A stretch of DNA of 21,731 nucleotides from Christensenella sp. UBA3857 (GTDB lineage Bacteria; Bacillota; Clostridia; Christensenellales; CAG-138). Position numbers and translations under genes: made by a program. The notes under the pieces are model-generated. The model was given only the letters and a program-made list of their open reading frames with translations. It was not told the origin of the DNA and made no database searches. Of this stretch, positions 14,493 through 20,634 are shown piece by piece. Within the stretch, counting starts at the first letter, position 1; every line of letters begins with the position of its first letter. The stretch covers positions 16,387-38,117 of the forward strand of contig DGHD01000022.1 of NCBI GenBank assembly GCA_002392505.1, written 5' to 3'.

Positions 14493-15011
14493 TTAAATCG
14501 TCTTAATACTTGCGTTCACGTCCGCGCCGTCGATCTCGAGGATGGCGAAGCTCCTCTTGGCTGCGCCGCGCGGGCGGGAAGGGCTGCCGGGATTGAGCAC
14601 GAGCAGCGCGCCAAACGCGGATAGCCCGCCCCGGTGGGTATGCCCGTAAAGCGCGGCGGCTGCACCCAGCTCCTCCGCACGGTAGCTCAGGGTATAGGGC
14701 GCGAGGTCCACGTCGTACGTATGTCCGTGGCAGAGGAATATCCTCGCCTTTTCGACGGTGACGACCGCCTCCGCCGTAATCGCGCCCTGCCGGTTGGGGA
14801 AAACATGCTCCGCAGCGCCCGAAAACGAGGCTCCGTCGCAGTTGCCGAACACGGTGTAGACGGGCTTACCGGTCCTCTCGGCGAGGTATTTTGCGTCGGA
14901 GGCATAGTCGCCCAGATGAAACCAGCCATCGACGACGCCCGCGGCGCCGATGCATGCGTCGATCGCGGCGCGGGAGCCGTGGGTATCCGAAATAACGCCT
15001 ATCCTCGTCAT
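14493..15011 (-). CDS. YfcE/MJ0936-type metallophosphoesterase
   Basis: A 172-residue calcineurin-like phosphoesterase of the small YfcE class. Metal ligands are visible in order: SDTHG (Asp9, His11), HLGDY (Asp35), GNCD (Asn57, Asp59), CHGH (His95, His97) and GHTH (His124, His126). Family members hydrolyse phosphodiesters in vitro; the natural substrate is unsettled. The start at 15011 is chosen because MTRIGVISDTHG is where the family begins, and it lies one base after the rdgB stop (TGA-G-ATG), implying translational coupling. A longer frame from 15200 is an overlap artefact inside rdgB. Confidence 0.92.
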   Translation of the reverse strand: MTRIGVISDTHGSRAAIDACIGAAGVVDGWFHLGDYASDAKYLAERTGKPVYTVFGNCDGASFSGAAEHVFPNRQGAITAEAVVTVEKARIFLCHGHTYDVDLAPYTLSYRAEELGAAAALYGHTHRGGLSAFGALLVLNPGSPSRPRGAAKRSFAILEIDGADVNASIKTI

Positions 15012-15012
15012 C

Positions 15013-15618
15013 TCAATTAAGCGCCGCGAGCACGAGCGCGAGCGCGTTTTTCCTGTGGCTGACGGCGTTTTTCTCCTCCGCGTCCATCTCGGCGAAGGTC
15101 TTTCCCATCGGCTCGTAGAAGAACAGCGAATCATAGCCGAAGCCGTTTTCGCCCCGTTCCTCCTCCGTGATAACGCCGAAAACGCGCCCGGTCGCCTCAA
15201 TATCGGGCTCGCCCTTTATCTTCAATACCATTGCGGTGGCAAAATGCGCGCCGCGCTTCCGGGTCGGGACGCCGGCAAGCGCGTAAAGGAGCTTTCTCCT
15301 GTTCGCGGCGTCGTCATGCCCGTCCGTCGCATATCTTGCGGAGCGCACGCCGGGAGCGCCGCCCAAAGCGTCGACAAGCAGCCCGGTATCGTCCGCGAGC
15401 ACGGCGTCGCCGTTCCCGATGATGCCCATGGAGTCCGCGAGCGCGAACACCTCCGCCGCCTTCTTTTCCGCGTTGCCCTCGAGCGTTTCGGCGTTTTCGT
15501 CCACCTCGAGCTCGAGCCCCGCCTCGCGCATGCCCTGCACCACGTCGAAGCGGACGCCGAGCATCGCCTTGATCTCCTCGATCTTATGCTTGTTGTTGGA
15601 TGCGATGATGAGTTTCAT
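15013..15618 (-). CDS. rdgB: Non-canonical purine NTP pyrophosphatase (RdgB/HAM1)
   Basis: A 201-residue enzyme of the HAM1/ITPA family that hydrolyses XTP, ITP and dITP to the monophosphates, keeping them out of nucleic acids. Motifs: ASNNKHKIEEI (6-16), VLADDTGLLVDALGGAPGVRSARYA (73-97), GENGFGYDSLF (about 155-165) and SHRKNAL near the C-terminus. GGAGAAG lies just upstream of the ATG. It is coupled to the phosphoesterase gene that follows, a pairing often seen in Firmicutes. Confidence 0.96.
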   Translation of the reverse strand: MKLIIASNNKHKIEEIKAMLGVRFDVVQGMREAGLELEVDENAETLEGNAEKKAAEVFALADSMGIIGNGDAVLADDTGLLVDALGGAPGVRSARYATDGHDDAANRRKLLYALAGVPTRKRGAHFATAMVLKIKGEPDIEATGRVFGVITEEERGENGFGYDSLFFYEPMGKTFAEMDAEEKNAVSHRKNALALVLAALN

Positions 15619-15638
15619 ATTCTTCTCCGTTCATTATG

Positions 15639-15660
15639 AAAAGGGCGGCACAGCCGCCCC
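15639..15660 (-). terminator. Terminator of the tryptophanase-family gene
   Basis: On the minus strand GGGCGGC-TGT-GCCGCCC is followed by TTTTCAT, beginning about 7 nt after the gene's TAA. Stem bases are 15643-15649 and 15653-15659. It separates this gene from rdgB. Confidence 0.82.
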
Positions 15661-15666
15661 CTGATA

Positions 15667-17097
15667 TTATTCGAGGTTCGCTTTTTTGTATTCCGCCGCG
15701 AGCTTTTCGCGCCAATCTCCGACGGGACGGAGGAAGTCGATGAACGAATGCTCCTCTATGCTCTCGTCCTCCCAGCGCATGGCGCCTATCATTTCACGGT
15801 GCTTGTAGAGCCAGGTCACGCGGTCGATAACGTACATGATGTGCGAAAGGGTATAGACCCTCCTCGGCACTGCGAGACGCACGAGCTCGAACGGGGCGAT
15901 CGAATCCTCCGGCTTTTCGCTGGAGAGACCGCGCTCCATGCCGCGGGCGCCGCTTACAAGATAGATCGCCGCCGCGAGAGCCGCGCCGCGGAAGTCCTTT
16001 TTGCCGAGGTGATCGCAGAACCTGTCCGCATCGAGATGGCAGCCGAGACCGCCAGCCGGGGTCACTACGGGAACGCCCCTCTTTTTGAACTCCTCCACCA
16101 TGTACTCGATAAAATCGGGACCCTGGGAGATCACGTTCTCATCCATGGTGTCGTCGAAGCCGACGCGCATTACCTCCATCTCTGCGGAACTCATGCCGCC
16201 GAAGGAGGGGAAGCCCTCGAAGCAGGAAACGTAACCGCGGACTGTAAGGAAATCCGCCTTATCGTTCATGCAGATGCCGCCGCCGCGCGCAAAGCCGAGC
16301 TTGCGCCCGCTGAAATAGATGATGTCCGCGGCGTCCGCCATTTCGCGCATGATCTCGCGCACGGACATGCCCCTGCGCTTTTCGTCGCGCGTTTTTATGA
16401 AATGGAGGTTATCCATCACAAGGCTCATATCAAGGAGCGTCCTTATGCCGTGCTTCTTCGCGATCGCGGAAACGGCGAGTATGTTGTCCATGGAAATGGG
16501 CTGACCGCCGATCAGGTTTGTGCCCGCCTCTATCCTTATGAGGGGGACGCGCTCCTTCGGCGTTTCAGAAAGGAATTTCTCGAGCTTTTCGAGATCGTAA
16601 TCGCCCTTGAAGCCGTCCTCGCCGCCGGTCGTGAGCCCCTTATCCTGCAAAAACTCGACCAGGTCGCCGCCCTGGAGCCTGACCTGCGTCTGGAAAGTGC
16701 AGAAATGGAAGTTGGTGGGGATAAGATCGCCCGGCTTTACGAAGGAGCGGGCAAGCATCTGCTCGCACGCCCTGCCCTGATGCACGGGGAGGAAATAGTC
16801 CTTGCCGAGTATCTCCTTGACTTTGTCCGCCATTTTGTAATAGGTGGTGCTGCCGGCATACGCGTAATCCGCAAGATGGAAAGCGCCCGCCTGCTCGTCG
16901 CTCATGGCGTTGAAGCCGGAGTCGGTCACCATGTCGATGAAAACGTCCTCGGACTTCAGGTTATACGAACAGTTGCCCGCCTCGTCAAGGGCGGCAAGGC
17001 GGTCCTCAACGGGGATCAGCCTTATATTGTGCACGGTGGAAACGCGGTGCATCTCTATGGGGATCTCCCCGCCGGCAAACAGCTTTATCTTTGACAT
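15667..17097 (-). CDS. Tryptophanase / tyrosine phenol-lyase family beta-eliminating lyase (divergent)
   Basis: A 476-residue PLP enzyme that aligns along its full length with tryptophanase and tyrosine phenol-lyase: EIPIEMHRVSTV at the start, DSGFNAMSDEQ, DYAYAGSTTYY (77-87), VHQGRACEQ (105-113), IEAGTNLIGGQP (189-200), VTPAGGLGCHLDA (345-357) and RLAVPRRVYTLSH near the C-terminus. The PLP lysine is Lys266 in SGRKLGFARGGG, where characterised enzymes have SAKKD or SGKKD. Other key positions also differ: the D-A-x-R motif is DMSL (Asp223 kept, Arg replaced by Leu226), and the substrate-discriminating LRHF/LRFF motif is LRPV. The substrate is therefore uncertain, though beta-elimination from an amino acid is likely. 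It has its own promoter and terminator, hence is monocistronic. No TnaC-like leader peptide was seen. Confidence 0.85.
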   Translation of the reverse strand: MSKIKLFAGGEIPIEMHRVSTVHNIRLIPVEDRLAALDEAGNCSYNLKSEDVFIDMVTDSGFNAMSDEQAGAFHLADYAYAGSTTYYKMADKVKEILGKDYFLPVHQGRACEQMLARSFVKPGDLIPTNFHFCTFQTQVRLQGGDLVEFLQDKGLTTGGEDGFKGDYDLEKLEKFLSETPKERVPLIRIEAGTNLIGGQPISMDNILAVSAIAKKHGIRTLLDMSLVMDNLHFIKTRDEKRRGMSVREIMREMADAADIIYFSGRKLGFARGGGICMNDKADFLTVRGYVSCFEGFPSFGGMSSAEMEVMRVGFDDTMDENVISQGPDFIEYMVEEFKKRGVPVVTPAGGLGCHLDADRFCDHLGKKDFRGAALAAAIYLVSGARGMERGLSSEKPEDSIAPFELVRLAVPRRVYTLSHIMYVIDRVTWLYKHREMIGAMRWEDESIEEHSFIDFLRPVGDWREKLAAEYKKANLE

Positions 17098-17103
17098 GTC
17101 AAA
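17090..17103. other. Palindrome overlapping a start codon
   Basis: TTTGACATGTCAAA is a perfect 14-nt palindrome containing the ATG of the tryptophanase-family gene. It could be an operator or a small mRNA hairpin limiting initiation, or chance. Confidence 0.35.
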
Positions 17104-17132
17104 AAAGAGCTCCTTCTTATTATTGAATTATT

Positions 17133-17161
17133 ATTATACCATATGAGCGTTGTTTACGCAA
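17133..17161 (-). promoter_or_regulatory. Promoter of the tryptophanase-family gene
   Basis: On the minus strand TTGCGT (17161-17156), 17-bp spacer, TATAAT (17138-17133). AAGGAG follows at 17116-17111, about 13 nt before the ATG, slightly longer spacing than usual. Confidence 0.75.
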
Positions 17162-17177
17162 TATCTTGCTGAAAAAA

Positions 17178-17810
17178 CTATGCCGCGCCCCAACCGATTG
17201 TATAGCCGATCAGCATCCCGACCGCCGCGGCGAACGCGATGAACACGAGCGGGTGAAGCTTTTTAAGGGGCTTCACGTTGGTGACGACCATCATCAGCGC
17301 GAAGAACGCGATCTCCTTGAAATTGAACGCGCCGCCGAAGGTCGCCGACGAGAAATTGAACAGCGTGATGCTTATGACGCTCCACGCGGCGGCGGCGATA
17401 AGCCCGGCGACGGCGGGACGAAGCCCCGAGAACGCGTCGTTTATGAGCTTGGAGTTCTTGTATTTCTCGAGCATGCGGGCGACGATCATTATAACGATGA
17501 AGCTCGGCATAACGAGGGAAGCGGTCGCCGTGAACGCGGTGGTGACGCCGAACACGCGGCACGCCCAGACAGAATGCCCCGCCTCGAGGAACGTATTGTA
17601 GCCCGCCATATAGCCGGAGTAAGTCGCCATATTTATGCCGAGGGGACCGGGAGTGGACTCCGAAAGGGCGACCATCTGGCTGATCATATCCTGCGTCAGC
17701 CAGGGGTATTTATCGGCGAGCGCGCTCAAAAACGGCAGAGTGGCAAGTCCGCCGCCGGCGGCGAAGAGACCGATCTTGAAGAACTCGTAAATGAGTATGA
17801 GGTAGATCAT
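17178..17810 (-). CDS. Chromate transporter, second half-size subunit
   Basis: A 210-residue CHR-family membrane protein with one CHR domain. Near the N-terminus FFKIGLFAAGGGLATLPFL (10-28) matches the family's F-x2-G-x4-GGG motif, and STPGPLGINMATYSGY (52-67) the second conserved segment. Five or six hydrophobic helices follow. Pairs of short CHR proteins usually act together as a heterodimer; characterised CHR proteins export chromate by exchange or proton-coupled antiport, but the physiological anion in gut anaerobes is unknown. The ATG overlaps the preceding subunit's TGA by four bases (ATGA). Confidence 0.9.
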   Translation of the reverse strand: MIYLILIYEFFKIGLFAAGGGLATLPFLSALADKYPWLTQDMISQMVALSESTPGPLGINMATYSGYMAGYNTFLEAGHSVWACRVFGVTTAFTATASLVMPSFIVIMIVARMLEKYKNSKLINDAFSGLRPAVAGLIAAAAWSVISITLFNFSSATFGGAFNFKEIAFFALMMVVTNVKPLKKLHPLVFIAFAAAVGMLIGYTIGWGAA

Positions 17811-18418
17811 TTGCTCTCACCCCGCTTCCTCATTATGAGTCCGCGGACGACGCCCGCGATAGCCGCGCCGATGACGACGAACACGGGCGATATCCTGAAC
17901 GGGAGCCCTATAACTGGCGGGAGCGCTACGAGCACGAACGCGAGCACGCAGAGCGCGTACCCGAAGAAGCCCTTGACCTTCTGTTTGACGAGCTTTATGA
18001 CCGTGTTGAGTATGAGCACGCCAACCGCGACCCTTATGCCGTGGAGCGCGTATTTGACCGCAGGTATCTCGGCAAAATTGGCAAGCAGCGCGGTGAGCAC
18101 GCTTATGATAACGAACGAGGGGAGCACGACGCCCGCCGTCGTCACGACCGCGCCGATAAAGCCCCTTTCCTTTTTGCCAATGAAGGTGGCGGTATTGACG
18201 GCTATGACGCCCGGGGTGCACTGACCGATCGCGAAATAATCGAGCAGCTCGTCCCTCGTCACCCAGCCGGTCTTATCGACGCACTCCCTTTCGAGCATTG
18301 GCAGCATTGCGTAGCCGCCGCCGAAGGTGAACGCGCCTATCCGCATGAACGCAGAAAAGAGCTTCCATAAGGAAGTCCTCTCTTCTTTGCCTGTGTTATT
18401 TCTTATTTCTTCACTCAT
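17807..18418 (-). CDS. Chromate transporter, first half-size subunit
   Basis: 203 residues, the partner of the downstream CHR protein. A hydrophilic N-terminus (1-17) is followed by FSAFMRIGAFTFGGGYAMLPML (21-42) and GQCTPGVIAVNTATFIG (about 70-86), the two CHR signatures. About five helices and a basic C-terminus (RKRGESK) follow. It overlaps the ppx/gppA-like gene by 8 bp at its start (ATGAGTGA) and the second subunit by 4 bp at its end, so both are translated from the divIC-led transcript. Confidence 0.9.
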   Translation of the reverse strand: MSEEIRNNTGKEERTSLWKLFSAFMRIGAFTFGGGYAMLPMLERECVDKTGWVTRDELLDYFAIGQCTPGVIAVNTATFIGKKERGFIGAVVTTAGVVLPSFVIISVLTALLANFAEIPAVKYALHGIRVAVGVLILNTVIKLVKQKVKGFFGYALCVLAFVLVALPPVIGLPFRISPVFVVIGAAIAGVVRGLIMRKRGESK

Positions 18419-19289
18419 CTTTAAGCACTCTGAAATAGCCTTCCATTCCGTCCGCGCAGCTTATGCCGAGCCTGTCGGTCCCTATGAGATCGAGCGCATG
18501 GCTTAAAATGTACGCGCCGTAAAGTATCACGTCATGCCGTTCCGTAAGGAGCGGATGCTTTCTCCGCCTCTCCCCCATCTCGCCGAGGACTGAAATGAGC
18601 GACTCTATATCGTCCTTGGTAAGCACGACGTTATCGACGACCTCCGCCGAAAACTCCCTGAGCCCCGCCTTGAGCGCCGCGAGCGTCGTAATGCTGCCGC
18701 CTACGCCGACGAGGGACGAAACGGTGAGCTTCGGGAGCCTGACCTCCCCGTCCATGTACTCCGTGACGGCGCTGCGCTGGGCTTCCCTTAAAGTATCGCA
18801 GTCCTCCGCTCCGGTAGCCGCGCGGGCGATATCGCCGCAGCGCACGCACCCCGCGCGGAAGCTCACGCCGAAGCTTTCCGTCACGACCTGCATGGAGGCG
18901 CCGCCGATATCGAGCATGGCGTCGAAACGCCCCTCTTCGCCGACCGCGCCGAGAAACGCGTAACGCGCCTCCTGTTCGCCGGTCAGGATATCGACGGGGA
19001 CGCCGCATTCCTTATAAACGCGCTCCGCGAACGCGCGCCCGTTTGACGCGTCGCGAACGGCGCTCGTCGCATATGCCCTGGGGGTAAAGCCGCCCGCCCT
19101 CGCCTTATCGGCAAGGAGGGATATCACGGCGATGCTGTTCGCCATGGTGTCTTCGCGCAGCATGCCCGTTGCGGAAAGCCCCGAACCGAGCCGCGTGGTG
19201 AATACCGATTTATCTGAAAGCGCGCCGAAGTGTTCCTCCGCATAGCGGACGGAATTGGAGCCGACGTCGATTATCGCAAGCTTACTCAC
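18411..19289 (-). CDS. Ppx/GppA-family phosphatase
   Basis: A 292-residue protein of the ASKHA fold. Motifs: AIIDVGSNSVR (5-15, phosphate 1), YATSAVRDASN (73-83), ILTGEQEARYAFLGA (101-115) with the Glu expected to activate water, LDIGGASMQ (126-134, phosphate 2) and GVGGSITTLA. The usual GGGSTE is GGASMQ here, losing the acidic residue. This short form, without the C-terminal HD region of E. coli Ppx, is typical of Firmicutes. Substrate (polyphosphate or pppGpp) cannot be decided. The start is GTG at 19289, overlapping the divIC-like stop by 8 bp (GTGAGTAA). Confidence 0.88.
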   Translation of the reverse strand: MSKLAIIDVGSNSVRYAEEHFGALSDKSVFTTRLGSGLSATGMLREDTMANSIAVISLLADKARAGGFTPRAYATSAVRDASNGRAFAERVYKECGVPVDILTGEQEARYAFLGAVGEEGRFDAMLDIGGASMQVVTESFGVSFRAGCVRCGDIARAATGAEDCDTLREAQRSAVTEYMDGEVRLPKLTVSSLVGVGGSITTLAALKAGLREFSAEVVDNVVLTKDDIESLISVLGEMGERRRKHPLLTERHDVILYGAYILSHALDLIGTDRLGISCADGMEGYFRVLKDE

Positions 19290-19587
19290 CGTCTTCTATC
19301 CTCGTGTCGCCGGGACCGATATAGCCGAGATAATCCCTTGCGTACTGAAGCAGTCCCTCAAGGCTCTTGACGTACTCTGTCCTGCTCTGAAGACGCTCCT
19401 GCTCGCGCTGGAGCTCGTCCAGCTTTGCCTTGAGCTCGATCTTTTCGGCGTTGAGCTCGGCAAGTTTCTTCTTCTGCGACCTCAATTGCAGACCGATGAA
19501 AAGGAAAAAGCCGACGAAAAGCAGCACGACGAGACCGAGCGCGATAAGCCTTACGGTTTTGTTTTTGAAGAATGCCCCTGGATTCAT
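19282..19587 (-). CDS. DivIC/FtsB-like septum formation initiator
   Basis: A 101-residue bitopic protein: short basic N-terminus, one transmembrane helix (about 13-34) and a leucine/glutamate-rich coiled coil (about 36-75), ending in YARDYLGYIGPGDTRIEDGE. The ARDYLGYIGPGD end is the usual hallmark of DivIC-like proteins, which form the FtsB/FtsL-type complex that activates septal synthesis. GGAGGTGACCT directly precedes the ATG, an excellent RBS. It is the first gene of a four-gene overlapping operon. Confidence 0.87.
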   Translation of the reverse strand: MNPGAFFKNKTVRLIALGLVVLLFVGFFLFIGLQLRSQKKKLAELNAEKIELKAKLDELQREQERLQSRTEYVKSLEGLLQYARDYLGYIGPGDTRIEDGE

Positions 19588-19623
19588 AGGTCACCTCCGG
19601 ACAGCACATATCTTTTCGATTAT

Positions 19624-19652
19624 ATTATGCACCCCCGAACGCCGTTTTTCAA
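19624..19652 (-). promoter_or_regulatory. Promoter of the divIC-ppx-chromate operon
   Basis: On the minus strand TTGAAA (19652-19647), 17-bp spacer, CATAAT (19629-19624). A second TATAAT (19624-19619) overlaps it without a matching -35. It is divergent from the tRNA-Gly promoter about 70 bp away. Confidence 0.65.
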
Positions 19653-19723
19653 GTGCTAATTATCGATTTGACGGCAAATCGGAGCTCCGCGCGGTATATT
19701 TTCGCCATTTTGGATTTTTCCTC

Positions 19724-19752
19724 TTGACAAGCAAATGCCCCATATGTATAAT
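19724..19752 (+). promoter_or_regulatory. Consensus promoter of tRNA-Gly
   Basis: TTGACA (19724-19729), 17-bp spacer, TATAAT (19747-19752). The 5' leader of about 26 nt includes a small GTTCC/GGAAC hairpin. Confidence 0.92.
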
Positions 19753-19784
19753 ATGCCTGTTCCGTTCGGGAACGAATCGAATAT

Positions 19785-19860
19785 GCGGGAATAGCTCATT
19801 TGGTAGAGCGCCGCCTTGCCAAGGCGGAGGTGGCGGGTTCGAGCCCCGTTTCCCGCTCCA
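19785..19860 (+). tRNA. tRNA-Gly (anticodon GCC)
   Basis: A 76-nt cloverleaf with encoded CCA. Acceptor GCGGGAA pairs with TTCCCGC; D-arm AGCTCATTTGGTAGAGC; anticodon stem CCGCC/GGCGG with loop TTGCCAA, anticodon GCC at positions 34-36; T-arm GGCGGGTTCGAGCCCCG with the conserved TTCGA. Discriminator T then CCA at 19858-19860. It has its own promoter and a strong terminator directly after the CCA. Confidence 0.98.
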
Positions 19861-19924
19861 ACAAAAAACAACCTTGCACAGCAAGGTTGTTTTTTGTCGC
19901 GGTAAACGGGGCTCTCAAACCCGC
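19833..19924. repeat. Imperfect palindrome made of the tRNA-Gly tail and an inverted copy
   Basis: GCGGGTTCGAGCCCCGTTTC (start of 19833-19856, T-arm plus acceptor 3' strand) and the terminator arm (19861-19877) are mirrored around the loop ACA (19878-19880) by the other terminator arm and then by 19899-19924. That right part reads as the reverse complement of the tRNA tail with about three small differences and with the CCA region replaced. Confidence 0.85.
19861..19897 (+). terminator. Intrinsic terminator of tRNA-Gly
   Basis: ACAAAAAACAACCTTGC (19861-19877) and GCAAGGTTGTTTTTTGT (19881-19897) pair perfectly over 17 bp with a 3-nt loop, and the stem ends in a T6 run. Confidence 0.93.
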
Positions 19925-20560
19925 GCGGAGCGCGGGTTTGAGGTTCGGAGCCGGTCGCAAAGCGATCCAAATCATCCGGTGGATGATTTGGAAGGCGGAG
20001 AACGGGCGGCGGTCTGTCGCCTGCGACAGCAGTCCGCCCCGTGGACTGCTCCGGCTGAAGTCTGCTTTCTTGCTTTATAATTCCCTCATCCACCGCTCGT
20101 TCCAAGCGGTCCCCCTTCCCCCAAGGGAAGGCTGAAAAAAAGCCCGCCCCGTGGACGAGCCGGAATTGAAACCAACTCAAAACAGCTCTTTGGTCATCTT
20201 GTTTTTTGTCGCGTGAAACCGGGGCTCTCAAACCCGGTTGCCGCAGGCAATTTCGACCGTCCGGTGAACGGTCGAAAAGGCTTTGAACGGGCGGCGGTCT
20301 GTCGCCTGCGACAGCAGTTCGCCCCGTGGACTACTCCGGTTGTAGTCTGCTTTCTTGCTTTATTATTCCCTCATCCACCGCTCGTTCCTCGCGGTCCCCC
20401 TTCCCCCAGGGGAAGGCTGAAATAGTCCGCCCCGTGGACTGCTCCGGCTGAAGTCTGCTTTCTTGCTTAATAATTCCCTCATCCACCGCTCGTTCCTCGC
20501 GGTCCCCCTTCCCCCAAGGGAAGGCTGGATTATTCCGCCCCGTGGACTATTCCGGTTGAG
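19886..20560. repeat. Array of direct repeats and variable hairpins, no gene
   Basis: Two large copies of one composite unit, I at about 19886-20178 and II at about 20199-20560. Each starts with TTGTTTTTTGTCGCG plus an inverted tRNA-tail-like piece (GGGGCTCTCAAACCCG), then copy-specific hairpins (I: 19914-19942 and 19967-19991; II: TTGCC/GGCAA and CGACCGT/ACGGTCG). Next come a shared AACGGGCGGCGG and a CTGTCGC-CT-GCGACAG hairpin. Last come units of about 108 bp starting CGCCCCGTGGACT at 20035 (partial next unit at 20145), 20321, 20428 and partial 20536. The array fills the 774-bp gap between tRNA-Gly and metG. Confidence 0.88.
20081..20133 (+). repeat. REP-like two-part hairpin unit in the array (unit A; also at 20366-20418 and 20474-20526)
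   Basis: TTCCCTCATCCACCGCTCG, then GCGGTCCCCCTTCCCCCAAG and GGAAGGCT. The last part forms CCTTCCC/GGGAAGG. The three copies differ by only a few bases, mainly AA/TC before GCGG and the loop of the last hairpin. The plan TCCCTCA - variable part - CCCTT - loop - AAGGGA matches that of the repeats at 13863 and 14437. Confidence 0.8.
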
Positions 20561-20586
20561 ATCAAGGCCGTAACCATTCGCACGCA

Positions 20587-20617
20587 AAAAGGCATTCCCA
20601 TTTCGGAGATGCCTTTT
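20587..20617 (-). terminator. Intrinsic terminator of metG
   Basis: On the minus strand AAAAGGCAT (20617-20609) pairs with ATGCCTTTT (20595-20587), followed by another T, with partial pairing inside the loop (CTCC/GGGA). It starts about 18 nt after the metG stop. Confidence 0.85.
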
Positions 20618-20634
20618 ACCTGTCTTTTATCGCT

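Noticed and set aside
15012-15200. Longer phosphoesterase frame starting at 15200
   Set aside because: The extra 63 codons overlap rdgB and are arginine/serine-rich shadow sequence; the family start and coupling point to 15011.
15748-17094. Long plus-strand frame opposite the tryptophanase-family gene
   Set aside because: Antisense shadow of codon bias. The minus-strand product matches a known family along its full length.
19656-20231. Minus-strand frame of 191 codons across the tRNA and array
   Set aside because: It runs antisense through tRNA-Gly and the terminator, a common source of spurious proteins.
20034-20560. Possible CRISPR array
   Set aside because: Units are about 108 bp and contiguous, without short identical repeats separated by unique spacers, and no cas gene is nearby.
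20363-20587. Minus-strand frame with an internally repeated peptide
   Set aside because: The peptide repeat only reflects the 108-bp DNA repeats. No RBS, and it is entirely inside the array.
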